Shown: one piece after another, positions 24,799 to 33,179 of the stretch | Position numbering within the stretch: the first letter of the stretch is position 1 | How the letters are laid out: each line of letters begins with the position of its first letter | Origin: an uncultured Clostridia bacterium | GTDB lineage: Bacteria > Bacillota > Clostridia > TANB77 > CAG-508 | Direction: 5' to 3' | Length of the DNA stretch: 37,634 nt | NCBI GenBank assembly: GCA_944391015.1 | Contig: CALXRZ010000011.1 | Span: 1-37,634, forward strand | Notes under the pieces: generated by a model | Seen by the model: the letters and a program-made list of their open reading frames with translations, nothing else | Database searches by the model: none | Told to the model about the DNA's origin: nothing | Position numbers and translations under genes: made by a program

Positions 24799-27150
24799 TT
24801 AATTTTCTTCTTTCTTTCTGTTCAAATCAAATATAATTGCATCATCATTTTCTAAGAAATACTTTGAGTCTGTAGAATCTGTACGAATTGGATCCACTTC
24901 TTTATTAAAGTCTTCTGGGTCATTTGCTGATGTGGCACCTGCAAAGTTTCCTCTAAATTTTGTTGTAATTGGTTTCTTTTTTATGTTGTCAGATATTCCA
25001 CTAGTAAATTTCTCAAAATTATATTCCTTAAGCTTTTTAGGTTCTTTGTACTTCGCTTCAAGAAAATCTAATTTACCTTTACCAACCATACTTTTTCCTT
25101 TACTGTCTTTAATTTTATATATAATTTGCTTTGCTTTTAAAGACATTATTTTTCCTGCTGAGTAATTAGATTTCCATTTATACTCTATACCACCTAATTT
25201 TGTATCATATCCAAAGTTGTCTTTATCAGGATTAGTTTCATAACTACTGTTCCAAGTCCACTCTCTTTTATCTTGTAATTCAGTTTGCCACCACTGAACA
25301 TCCTCAGGTAGAGCATTTCCAAAAATTACTTTATTTACACAGTTAGCAAGAATTTCATCTTTAAAGTTTCCTTTTTCGTTGCCAGAAAGTTGTGATAGTG
25401 TTTGAGCTGATAAAATGTTGCCAACCTTATATTTTCTGTATACTGTAAATATTGGTTCAATTGCCTTGCATAAGAACTCTGGAAAATCGTCTATATATAA
25501 GAAGTGTGGAATTCTGTTGCTATCATTTCCAGGTCTTGAAAGTACAGATTGTTGCATTAGCAGTAAGAAGAATATACCAAATGCCTTATGTGCATTTGCA
25601 CCTAAATCTCCTCTACGTGTACATACAAATGTAACTTCGCCATTAGCTAAAACAGAATCATAAGTTAAGTTATTTGTTCTGTTACATAATATATTTTTTA
25701 CACCGGGATATCTAAGTAAGTTGTCTAATTCAGCCGATGCTGTAAACACAGATTGTTTTGTGGTTGCAACATCTCTACCATCTGCATAAAAGTTATTTTC
25801 AAAATATCTTATAAGTATTTTATATTTTTCTGCAAGTTCTGGAATTTCTTTCATCTTATTACACATATCTTCTACTAAAGAAAAGTCGTTCATCATATTA
25901 AGCATATCCTCAAGGTTTGGTAAATCGCCTTCGTTTAGTCTTGGATACATTTCTTTTAATAAAATTGAAAGATTTTCTATAATTTGAATTGCAGCATTTT
26001 CTCTAAATGCTTGTTGTAAATCTGGCCTGCTAGTTGCGTATAGTCCTTTTAAAACTGATGATATTGCCATACCAGTTTTAATAGGGTCATCATATACAAA
26101 TGGGTTCATACCTGGAGAATCTGCATTATTTGGGTCAATTAAATTTACGTGTATTTTATAATTTTTAGCTACATTTAACATTCTTTCTACAGAATCATAT
26201 TCTGCTGATAAGTAAGTTAAACCAAAGTTTTTGTATACATATTTTCCATTTGCTTTGCCTAAAATCATTTTTTTCATATAGGCTTTATATAAATCTTCTT
26301 TGTCTGGGTTTGGTGTTAACATATCTAGTGTAAAGTTTTCAGTTAAGTAATTATTGTCATAAGGAAGATTTAAAGTTGCTATACCAGTTCTTAATGCAGT
26401 AAAGCCCATTTCTTTTGATATTTCTCTAAAGAAATATTTTCTATCTAAATCCCTTGCCATAAGTGGCTCATATATCATTGTAGTTTTTCCTGAACCAGAT
26501 ACACCAACAACTAGGAAAGATTCTAGTCTTTTTGTTTCAGGCATAACAATATCTTCACCAGTTTCACTATCTACACATAGCATAACTTCGCAAGAGTATT
26601 TGCCTGTATCTTTTGGCTTACCAGATAAACTAAGTCCACCATAATCAAAAATTGAGTCCTTAAGGTCTTTAGTATCGTTAATTGTAAATGTAAGCCATTT
26701 AAATACCTTATAAAAGCTAACTAGTGGTATATAAAGTGAAATTGCAGTAAAGGCAGGCCTAAATAAATTTGCATACTCAGCTACTATTTCGGGGTAGTTA
26801 GGAACCGATAGTATAAGTGTCCACGCAAGGGAGTTTAGCCCTTGAACTACAAACGATACAGTAAGCATATATAGCGTAATTATGTATGTATTAAAGAACC
26901 TCAGTTTATCAACATCGGCCTTAACAAATTTAGAACCAAAAGAAAAATAAAAAGCAAAAACAACAGCTGCAAATGCTAAAGTATATTCAATTGGTCCCCA
27001 ATATGAATAGCCTACTCCCGTAAATATCATAAACATCAATTCTACTAATCTATCGACTAATATATATGCAGAAATTAGTGTTAAAATATATGTTACGAAA
27101 GTATTTCTATCTGTTTTTAAAAATTTAAGAAAATTATCTATATACTTCAA
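24799..27150 (-). CDS. VirD4/TraG-like coupling ATPase (orphan)
   Basis: This protein of about 783 residues has four to five membrane segments in the first 155 residues. A large cytoplasmic ATPase follows, with Walker A GVSGSGKTT (about 216-224) and Walker B HFLYIDDFPEF (about 549-559). The TraG-type motif SAQTLSQLSG lies at about 581-590. The region NPFVYDDP and the late part around ANCVNKVIFGNALPEDVQWW fit the TraM-recognition/TraG C-terminal domain. Such ATPases bring DNA-protein substrates to a type IV secretion channel. No relaxase, VirB4 or channel gene is next to it. The relaxase at 31083 is MobV-type and 4 kb away. The longest frame starts TTG at 27168, but TTG at 27150 follows AGTGGTGA and is preferred. 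The C-terminal about 80 residues are Lys/Asp-rich and look disordered. Confidence 0.82.
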   Translation of the reverse strand: MKYIDNFLKFLKTDRNTFVTYILTLISAYILVDRLVELMFMIFTGVGYSYWGPIEYTLAFAAVVFAFYFSFGSKFVKADVDKLRFFNTYIITLYMLTVSFVVQGLNSLAWTLILSVPNYPEIVAEYANLFRPAFTAISLYIPLVSFYKVFKWLTFTINDTKDLKDSIFDYGGLSLSGKPKDTGKYSCEVMLCVDSETGEDIVMPETKRLESFLVVGVSGSGKTTMIYEPLMARDLDRKYFFREISKEMGFTALRTGIATLNLPYDNNYLTENFTLDMLTPNPDKEDLYKAYMKKMILGKANGKYVYKNFGLTYLSAEYDSVERMLNVAKNYKIHVNLIDPNNADSPGMNPFVYDDPIKTGMAISSVLKGLYATSRPDLQQAFRENAAIQIIENLSILLKEMYPRLNEGDLPNLEDMLNMMNDFSLVEDMCNKMKEIPELAEKYKILIRYFENNFYADGRDVATTKQSVFTASAELDNLLRYPGVKNILCNRTNNLTYDSVLANGEVTFVCTRRGDLGANAHKAFGIFFLLLMQQSVLSRPGNDSNRIPHFLYIDDFPEFLCKAIEPIFTVYRKYKVGNILSAQTLSQLSGNEKGNFKDEILANCVNKVIFGNALPEDVQWWQTELQDKREWTWNSSYETNPDKDNFGYDTKLGGIEYKWKSNYSAGKIMSLKAKQIIYKIKDSKGKSMVGKGKLDFLEAKYKEPKKLKEYNFEKFTSGISDNIKKKPITTKFRGNFAGATSANDPEDFNKEVDPIRTDSTDSKYFLENDDAIIFDLNRKKEEN

Positions 27151-27189
27151 TAAATTCACCACTTTCAAAACTTAAAATCATACATATAT

Positions 27190-27218
27190 ATTATCTAATA
27201 AAATCGAAAAAAATACAA
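27190..27218 (-). promoter_or_regulatory. Promoter of the coupling ATPase gene
   Basis: On the minus strand TTGTAT (27218-27213) and GATAAT (27195-27190) are spaced by 17 bases, about 40 bases before the preferred start codon. Confidence 0.5.
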
Positions 27219-27326
27219 TAGTTTTTGCAAAAAAAGTGGGAAAAAGCTTGCAGTTCTTAGACTTGTTTTTGTCAAACAATGAACTACAACAAAGCATAAA
27301 ACAAACTAAAACGAATACTATTAGGT

Positions 27327-28976
27327 ATGAGAAATTTTAAGTGTAAAGATAGAAAACTAAAGAAAACTAGTTTCCTCAAGAATGTGTTTATTTTAGTTAT
27401 AGCACATATATTTATAAAAATAATAGGAGTAATTAACAAAATATATTTAACCAATAAGCAAGGATTTGGTGATGAGGGAAATGCAATTTATTCTAGTGCA
27501 TTTCAAATTTATGCATTGTTTCTTACAATATCGTCTATGGGTATACCAAATGCAGTGTCAAAGATAGTTTCGGAAAGGCTAGCAGTAGGAGATAGTAAAG
27601 GAGCGCATAAAACATTTAAAATTGCAATAATAACATTTGGAATGTTGGGCTTTGCCTTGTCACTATTTTTATTTGTATTCGCTGATACTATGGCAGAAAA
27701 GTGGCTTCAAATTCCAGAAGCAAAGCTTAGCTTATTAGCATTGTCGCCTGCAATATTTTTTACATCTATAACGGCAGTAATTAAGGGATACTTTAATGGA
27801 AGAGAAAACTTAAACATTGGTGCAAATTCGCAAACAATAGAGCAAATTTTTAGAACAGTAATTACAATAACTTTAATAGAATTTATTGCTCAAACTACTG
27901 GCTTTGATACTAGAGTGATGGCAGGGGGAGCAGCAGTAGCTACAACATTGTCTGAAATTGTTTGTTTTATATATTTATATAGATATTACGTAAGTGTAAA
28001 AAAAGAGATTGCGAATGAAATACGTAGAAGTGTAAATTACAAATATAAAGGAATAAGAAAAACCATAAAAGACATACTAAAAGTATCAATACCAATGTCT
28101 ATAGGGCCTATTATTGGAGGAATAAATAGAAATATAGATTCACTTACCATAATAAGAGGATTAAAAAAATTTATGACAGAAACAGAAGCAAAACTGCAAT
28201 ATGGTATTTTAAGTGGAAAAATCGATACTTTAGTTTCATTTCCATTATCATTCAACTCGGCTTTTACAAGTACACTTATACCAGTGGTATCATCTGCAAA
28301 AGCAAGTAATAATTTAGAACTAGCTAGTAGAAAAATAAGATTTTCAATGCTAATTTCTATACTAATAGGGCTTCCTAGCACTGTGGGAATGATTATATTT
28401 GCAAAACGTATACTGGAGCTTTTATTCCCGAACCAACCATCAGGTGAATTATTATTGCAAATAAGTTCTATTTCAATAACTTTTATAATGTTTAATCAAA
28501 ATATAAATGCAATATTGCACGGTCTAGGAAAAACTATTATGCCTACAATAATTTTAACTGCTGGAGCTACTATAAAGTTAATTTTAAATACAATATTAGT
28601 TCAAATAAATCCAGATAATTTTATATTTGGAGGAACTGCAGGAGCTGCACTTTCTACAGTAATAAGTCATATTTTTGTATGTACAGTTTCTATGCACTTA
28701 GTAAAAAAATATGTGAATATAAAATTTGGAATAGCTGATATTATAAAACCAATTTTAGCAACACTTATGATGGGAATTTGTATGGTATTTACATATCAAC
28801 AGTTATTGTGCATATTTTCTGAAAAATTGTGTATACTATTAACACTATTGATAGCGATTACTATTTATTTTTTATTGATACTCGTTTTAAAAGTGTTTTC
28901 AGAGGAAGAAATAAAAAAAATACCATTTGGGAGTGCTGTATATAATGTACTAAAAGTATTAAAAATTTATAAATGA
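27327..28976 (+). CDS. SpoVB/MurJ-like lipid flippase (MOP superfamily)
   Basis: This 549-residue protein has about 14 membrane segments and the N-terminal pattern of SpoVB/polysaccharide-transport proteins: FIKIIGVINKIYLTNKQGFGDEGNAIYSSA, then ISSMGIPNAVSKIVSE. It belongs to the MOP flippase superfamily, whose SpoVB/MurJ members flip lipid-linked cell-wall precursors. Whether it acts in sporulation cannot be told here. The start ATG has no good ribosome binding site (only TTAGGT before it) and the first 16 residues are basic. No promoter could be assigned with confidence. It is divergent from the coupling ATPase gene and 290 bases upstream of the HU gene. Confidence 0.88.
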   Translation: MRNFKCKDRKLKKTSFLKNVFILVIAHIFIKIIGVINKIYLTNKQGFGDEGNAIYSSAFQIYALFLTISSMGIPNAVSKIVSERLAVGDSKGAHKTFKIAIITFGMLGFALSLFLFVFADTMAEKWLQIPEAKLSLLALSPAIFFTSITAVIKGYFNGRENLNIGANSQTIEQIFRTVITITLIEFIAQTTGFDTRVMAGGAAVATTLSEIVCFIYLYRYYVSVKKEIANEIRRSVNYKYKGIRKTIKDILKVSIPMSIGPIIGGINRNIDSLTIIRGLKKFMTETEAKLQYGILSGKIDTLVSFPLSFNSAFTSTLIPVVSSAKASNNLELASRKIRFSMLISILIGLPSTVGMIIFAKRILELLFPNQPSGELLLQISSISITFIMFNQNINAILHGLGKTIMPTIILTAGATIKLILNTILVQINPDNFIFGGTAGAALSTVISHIFVCTVSMHLVKKYVNIKFGIADIIKPILATLMMGICMVFTYQQLLCIFSEKLCILLTLLIAITIYFLLILVLKVFSEEEIKKIPFGSAVYNVLKVLKIYK

Positions 28977-29269
28977 AAAATGCATATATTTTAATTTATT
29001 GGAAAAAATAGGTGAAAGAAGAATGAACTACTAAATGCATAACACGATTTTCCTATTGCTATTTGCAAATTAGGAAGAGGAGAGGCTTTAAACTGCGAAA
29101 GTTATAACAAGTACTTGCAAAGTAAAATTAACTTTTCAAATTTTAAAAAATGTAGTAATATGCAAAATTTAATAAAAAAAAGAAGGATTTTATTGAAATT
29201 TGGAGAATATTGATAGTAGTAGATAGCGTTTACAGTCTACATATGAAAATCTTATAGGAGGTAATTAAA
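28977..29269 (+). other. Gap between flippase and HU genes
   Basis: This 293-base gap has no gene that I can support. An inverted repeat TTCCTA/TAGGAA (29050-29076) encloses the palindrome ATTTGCAAAT. The rest is AT-rich. The promoter of the HU gene must lie here, but candidates such as TTGAAA at 29193 lack a well-spaced -10. Confidence 0.3.
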
Positions 29270-29548
29270 ATGAACAAATCAGATTTAATCGCAGCTATCG
29301 CAGCTAAAACAGGAGAAACAAAAAAAGATGCAGAAGCAACATTAAATGCTTTTGTAGACGTTGTAACAGATGCATTAGTAAAAGGAGATAAAGTTCAATT
29401 AGTTGGATTTGGAACTTTCGAAGTAAGAAAAAGAGCTGCTAGAAAAGGAAGAAACCCACAAACTAAAGAAGAAATAAAAATACCAGCTTCTAAAGCACCT
29501 GTATTCAAAGCAGGAAAAGCATTAAAAGAATTAGTAAATAAAAAATAA
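29270..29548 (+). CDS. hup: DNA-binding protein HU
   Basis: This 92-residue histone-like protein matches [27 protein letters not shown], the core [24 protein letters not shown] at the DNA-binding arms, and the ending [12 protein letters not shown]. It bends and compacts DNA as a dimer. ATG follows AGGAGGTAATTAAA. It is monocistronic, with a strong terminator 35 bases after the stop. Confidence 0.97.
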   Translation: MNKSDLIAAIAAKTGETKKDAEATLNAFVDVVTDALVKGDKVQLVGFGTFEVRKRAARKGRNPQTKEEIKIPASKAPVFKAGKALKELVNKK

Positions 29549-29583
29549 TTTTGAAATTTATATAGAAATATGAATTCATAGGG

Positions 29584-29619
29584 GATATAGGATAAGATAA
29601 AATTTCCTATATCTTTTTT
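29584..29619 (+). terminator. Terminator after the HU gene
   Basis: GATATAGGA (29584-29592) pairs with TCCTATATC (29605-29613), followed by six T residues. Confidence 0.92.
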
Positions 29620-29646
29620 ATTAAATTATATATTTTTTGAATAATG

Positions 29647-29655
29647 TGATATAAT
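29647..29655 (+). promoter_or_regulatory. Extended -10 promoter of the rubredoxin gene
   Basis: TGATATAAT is an extended -10 element, 28 bases before the ATG at 29683. The -35 position is poor. Confidence 0.65.
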
Positions 29656-29682
29656 AGTGTAAAAAATAAGGAGGTTTGAAAT

Positions 29683-29823
29683 ATGAACAAATATAAATGT
29701 TTAGCGTGTGGCTATATTTATGATGACGCAGTTGAAGCTGTAAAATTTGAGGATTTACCAGATGATTGGGTTTGCCCATTATGTGGTGTTCCAAAGAGTT
29801 CTTTTGTAAAAGTTGAAGAATAA
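29683..29823 (+). CDS. Rubredoxin, short form
   Basis: This 46-residue iron-sulfur electron carrier has both CxxC knuckles that bind one iron: [11 protein letters not shown] and [13 protein letters not shown]. Typical rubredoxins are 52-54 residues. Here the loop between YIYD and KFEDLPDDW lacks about eight residues, as in the known 45-residue Desulfovibrio desulfuricans form. ATG follows AAGGAGGTTTGAAAT. It is a single-gene unit between the HU terminator and its own terminator. Rubredoxins in anaerobes serve electron transfer to oxygen- or peroxide-reducing enzymes; no partner gene is adjacent. Confidence 0.95.
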   Translation: MNKYKCLACGYIYDDAVEAVKFEDLPDDWVCPLCGVPKSSFVKVEE

Positions 29824-29829
29824 AAAAAT

Positions 29830-29864
29830 ATCAAGGAGTTTATAATATGCTCCTTGATTTTTTT
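29830..29864 (+). terminator. Terminator after the rubredoxin gene
   Basis: ATCAAGGAG (29830-29838) pairs with CTCCTTGAT (29850-29858), followed by TTTTTT. Confidence 0.93.
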
Positions 29865-29865
29865 G

Positions 29866-30059
29866 GTGCAGATGGTGGAAGTCAATGCTTGCTAATATGC
29901 TATTTTTAAGCATTTATGAAAATATTATCGAGCATATTCCGAGCTACAAACATATTAACAAGTAATTTTATAAATTGTTAAAAAATGATAAAAAATTTTT
30001 AACAATTTATAATTTACTGAAAAATCATATAAAATACAACTTGTAATTTGTTCCTTTAC
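29866..30059. other. Gap at the left edge of the accessory region
   Basis: No gene is seen. The stretch includes a 17-bp perfect inverted repeat (listed as terminator at 29968) and marks the change from housekeeping genes to small membrane and mobilisation genes. Confidence 0.3.
29968..30012 (-). terminator. Long AT inverted repeat, probable terminator of SemiSWEET gene
   Basis: TTATAAATTGTTAAAAA (29968-29984) and TTTTTAACAATTTATAA (29996-30012) are perfect 17-bp arms. It lies about 50 bases past the stop of the minus-strand transporter gene and its stem contains the T-run. Confidence 0.6.
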
Positions 30060-30323
30060 TTATTTATTATCTTTATATTTTATTGCTAATAATAAAATTA
30101 TAAAACAAAAAAACAATTCTAAAGATGTCTCAAATATTAGCATAAAATCTCTACTATACAAAATTGCATATAATGTATATGACAAACTACTTACAACCCA
30201 AAGAATCCAAGAATTAATACTTAAATCACTTGATTTTTTTGTTTTGATCAATTTTATAGTTTGTGGTAAGTATGAAATCATTGTACATATTGATACTATG
30301 CCTAATAATATATTTCCTAGCAT
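30060..30323 (-). CDS. SemiSWEET/PQ-loop family transporter
   Basis: This 87-residue membrane protein has three predicted helices and the PQ-loop motif SYLPQTIKLIKTKKSSDLS (18-36), followed by INSWILWVVSSLSYTLYAI. Bacterial SemiSWEET proteins of this size dimerise to make a sugar transport path; the substrate is not inferable. ATG follows ATGGAGGAATAAAT. It is in line with another small membrane protein gene 73 bases upstream on the same strand, and the two may form an operon. Confidence 0.88.
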   Translation of the reverse strand: MLGNILLGIVSICTMISYLPQTIKLIKTKKSSDLSINSWILWVVSSLSYTLYAILYSRDFMLIFETSLELFFCFIILLLAIKYKDNK

Positions 30324-30395
30324 ATTTATTCCTCCATTTACTATTTATCTACAACTTACTATAAATCTTTCAAATTATAAAATTGTATTTTATTA

Positions 30396-30590
30396 TTAAA
30401 TAATTGAGAAAACAATTAATAAAATTCCAATTATTACAAAAATTCCACCCCATATTCTAAGAATAATTTTCATTTTAGGATTTTTTAATAATTTATCTGG
30501 AATTCTAGGACTTTTAAGTTTCATAAAAAATTGAGGAACTAATAACATAAAAATTGCAACTATTGTAATTAAAATTCCTGTAATTAACAT
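30396..30590 (-). CDS. Small two-helix membrane protein, unrecognised
   Basis: This 64-residue protein has two membrane helices (about 3-24 and 44-63) joined by a basic loop (KLKSPRIPDKLLKNPKMK). I recognise no family with certainty; small DUF-type proteins with this shape are common in Clostridia. The start ATG follows TAGGAGATATTAT, a good site. It lies upstream of the SemiSWEET gene on the same strand. Confidence 0.7.
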   Translation of the reverse strand: MLITGILITIVAIFMLLVPQFFMKLKSPRIPDKLLKNPKMKIILRIWGGIFVIIGILLIVFSII

Positions 30591-30965
30591 ATAATATCTC
30601 CTACCTTCAAATTATATTTTTCTTTCATAAAATTTATAAATATAAAAACAAATATTAAAATCTCAAATGTTTTTTATTACTTATAAATTTCTACAAATAT
30701 CTTACCATATAATTAATTCATTATCAACAAAAAACAAAAGTAGTTATGCTTTTGTGAAAATAGCAATATAAGAACCTGACCCGACTATACAATCAAAGAT
30801 TGTAGTCGGGTACCCCAGAACCTTTTTGTTAACACAATAAAAATTGGTTATCAATTTTTGTGTTGCTATTTTTTAACTAAATTTGCTTTAGCATATTTAG
30901 TTAAAATCTAAAAAATACCAAGTGTGTTTTTTAGGCAAACGGGTGCAGGGTGTCCCTGCCACACT
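30591..30965. repeat. Hairpin-rich region upstream of the relaxase
   Basis: No gene is seen. A series of stems is present: ACAAAAG/CTTTTGT near 30728-30755, a strong stem CCCGACTA...TAGTCGGG at about 30780-30810, AACACAA with TTGTGTT (30830-30865), TTAACTAAAT/ATTTAGTTAA (30875-30905) and GCAGGG/CCCTGC (30944-30958). Such arrays are typical of plasmid-type replication or transfer regions. Confidence 0.5.
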
Positions 30966-31013
30966 AACACTTTTGCCATAAGGCTAAAAAAGTGTTGTAG
31001 TGTGTTACAACAC
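30966..31013 (+). other. oriT of MobV type
   Basis: A hairpin GTGTTGTA (30992-30999) / TACAACAC (31006-31013) has the loop GTGTGT and so contains TAGTGTGTTA, the conserved MobV (pMV158-type) nick sequence. The nick is predicted between 31004 and 31005. Just upstream a second inverted repeat (AACACTTTTGCC with GGC and AAAAGTGTT, 30966-30996) overlaps it. It lies 70 bases before the relaxase start, as in known MobV plasmids. Confidence 0.85.
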
Positions 31014-31082
31014 AATCTTAAAAAGCACAAATTTAAAAACATAAAGTGTTTGTTCTGCAGACTAAAAAGGAGGTACTTATAA

Positions 31083-32261
31083 ATGAGTTATGCTATTATT
31101 AGAAATACAAAATATAAAAGAGAAAACCTAAAAGGAATATATCGCCATAACGAAAGAAAAAATAAAAATTATTCTAATAGAAATATAAATCCAGAATTAT
31201 CTCATCTCAATTATTCACTAAAAAATTGCAAACATTCTTATGAAAAAGAGTTTGATTTAATAAAAGAAAAATATAATTTAAAAGGACAAATAAAAACAGT
31301 AAGTAATATTGCCTGTGAATATATTATTACTTCTGATAAAGAATATTTTAATAGTATTGGAATAGTTGAAACTAAAAGGTATTTTGAAACTGCTTATAAA
31401 TTTGTATGTGAATATAAAAATCTAGGAGAACAATATATTTTATCAGCCAAAGTACATATGGATGAAGAAACTCCACATATGCATCTAGTTTTTATTCCAG
31501 TAGTTCATACAAAAGATAAAAAAGGTAATAATATTGATAAAATCGCTTGTAGTGAATTTTGGAAAGCAAAAGACAGTTACAGACAATTACAAGATGCTTT
31601 TTACAATTATATGGTAGCGAATAATTTTGAATTAGAACGAGGAAATCCAAGTGAAAGAGTTCATTTATCAGTTGAAGATTATAAAAAGATTACAAATTTT
31701 GAAGAAAGTAAAATACTATTGCAAGATGTAAAACTGGAATTACCTGATACTCCTGATATTTCAAGTTTTAAAAAACTAATGAAAAATAGAGATGATAAAA
31801 TTCAAGAACAGATTATAAAACCTAAGGATAAAGCAATAAAAGAATTACAAGAACAAAATATTTTGCTTACTTTAACTTTAAACAAACAAATGCAAACTGT
31901 AGATAAAGCTGTAAAATATGAAAAAGAATTTAAACCCATTTTAGAAGAAAATATTGAACTTAAAGAAAAATACGAAATTTTAGAAAATACCTATAATCTT
32001 AAGTTACAGGAAGAAAAAACTAAGATTCAAAACAAATATGAAAACAGAATCTATAATTTAGAAAAAGAAAATAATTTTTTGAGAAAAGTTATAAATACTT
32101 TTCAGAAAACATTTGAAAAATTTATTCATTGGATTTGTATTAAATTCTCTATATCTGAAGAAGATAAGTTAATTATGAATTTTGAACTTGAAAATGATAC
32201 TTATATTGATCCTGTAAAACAGATTAAACATGAAGAAGAACTAGAATTTGACATCTTTTAA
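31083..32261 (+). CDS. MobV-family relaxase (Mob/Pre)
   Basis: This 392-residue protein nicks the transferred strand at oriT and starts mobilisation through a helper conjugation system. Motif I is RHNERKNKNYSNRNINPELS (21-40). The metal-binding motif III is H125-x-DEE-x-P-H132-x-H134 (KVHMDEETPHMHLVFIPV). Residues about 240-350 are strongly charged and predicted coiled coil (KELQEQNILL...YENRIYNLEKENNFL), the usual MobV C-terminal half. ATG follows AAAAGGAGGTACTTATAA. The matching oriT lies directly upstream. No replication initiator is seen next to it. Confidence 0.95.
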   Translation: MSYAIIRNTKYKRENLKGIYRHNERKNKNYSNRNINPELSHLNYSLKNCKHSYEKEFDLIKEKYNLKGQIKTVSNIACEYIITSDKEYFNSIGIVETKRYFETAYKFVCEYKNLGEQYILSAKVHMDEETPHMHLVFIPVVHTKDKKGNNIDKIACSEFWKAKDSYRQLQDAFYNYMVANNFELERGNPSERVHLSVEDYKKITNFEESKILLQDVKLELPDTPDISSFKKLMKNRDDKIQEQIIKPKDKAIKELQEQNILLTLTLNKQMQTVDKAVKYEKEFKPILEENIELKEKYEILENTYNLKLQEEKTKIQNKYENRIYNLEKENNFLRKVINTFQKTFEKFIHWICIKFSISEEDKLIMNFELENDTYIDPVKQIKHEEELEFDIF

Positions 32262-32300
32262 TATTATAGCTATAATGAATGTAAAAGGGAGTGGATTTTT

Positions 32301-33047
32301 ATGAAAAAAAAGATATTTATTACTATAATAATATTATTAAGTATATCATTACTTTTTACAACTTTTATATTTTTTAACAAATCTAAAAATGTCAATTCAG
32401 AAAATATTAAAAATTTAGATAATTTATCTAATGATGAATTAATAGAGTTCTCAAATTCCGGAGATAAATTTCCAGATAATTTTATAGATAACAAATTAAA
32501 TGATTATGAAAGAATTATAAATTCATCTAATTCTACCGAAGAAGCTAAAAGAGCTGTTCTTGAAGAATTTAACTCTAACAATATGGGATTTACTAATAAA
32601 GTTATAAAAAACAATTTATTAATAGAATCAGATTATTATTATGGTTTAGATGTAAGTTGGCTTTATACCCAACCTAATGGTAAATCATCTACATATAGTG
32701 AAAAAGTAATAAGTTTCAAAAAAAGCATTTATGATAGTGAAAATAGTATATTTTATTCAAAGGACAAAACAATAATAAAAGAAGTTTTAAATTTGATTTA
32801 TTACATGCAAAATTACAATACTGGTGGAAGTAAAGTATTACAATCTGCCATATCTGAAAATTCTAATTGCTTCGAATACACAATTTATTATATTGAAAGA
32901 GTTTATGGAGATTGGGGACTCAATGACGTATTACATTTTCAAAAGGACGTAATTGAAATTGACAAGGAAACAGGTAAAATAATTCCAACTGATTCAATAG
33001 AAATTAGAGAAATAGAAATTTTAGGAACAGCCCCATCAATTGAATGA
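32301..33047 (+). CDS. Membrane-anchored protein, unrecognised cargo
   Basis: This 248-residue protein has a basic start (MKKK), one membrane segment (about 5-26, FITIIILLSISLLFTTFIFF) and no lipobox cysteine, so it is probably an outward-facing anchored protein. The outer part starts with an Asn/Asp/Ser-rich stretch. A beta-rich domain follows (YYYGLDVSWLYTQPNGKSS...SEKVISFKKSIYDSE) and it ends EIREIEILGTAPSIE. I recognise no family. ATG follows AAAGGGAGTGGATTTTT. It lies 39 bases after the relaxase in the same direction and has a strong terminator behind it, so it is likely co-transcribed with the relaxase. Confidence 0.7.
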   Translation: MKKKIFITIIILLSISLLFTTFIFFNKSKNVNSENIKNLDNLSNDELIEFSNSGDKFPDNFIDNKLNDYERIINSSNSTEEAKRAVLEEFNSNNMGFTNKVIKNNLLIESDYYYGLDVSWLYTQPNGKSSTYSEKVISFKKSIYDSENSIFYSKDKTIIKEVLNLIYYMQNYNTGGSKVLQSAISENSNCFEYTIYYIERVYGDWGLNDVLHFQKDVIEIDKETGKIIPTDSIEIREIEILGTAPSIE

Positions 33048-33053
33048 TAAAAT

Positions 33054-33096
33054 AAAAAATAAGTAGCCTATAACTTTAATAGGCTACTTATTTTTT
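33054..33096. terminator. Terminator after the cargo gene
   Basis: AAAAAATAAGTAGCCTAT (33054-33071) is perfectly complementary to ATAGGCTACTTATTTTTT (33079-33096). The flanking A- and T-runs make it work in both directions. Confidence 0.93.
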
Positions 33097-33179
33097 ATTT
33101 ATCATATATTTTCAATTACATTCTCCACTTACTGCTTTTATATTGGCAGTAAGTTTACATTTTTTTGTTTCAACAAGAA

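Noticed and set aside
30700..31013. CRISPR-like array from the serial repeats before the relaxase
   Set aside because: The stems are all different sequences without regular spacers or repeated units; no cas genes are present. No CRISPR array was seen anywhere in the window.
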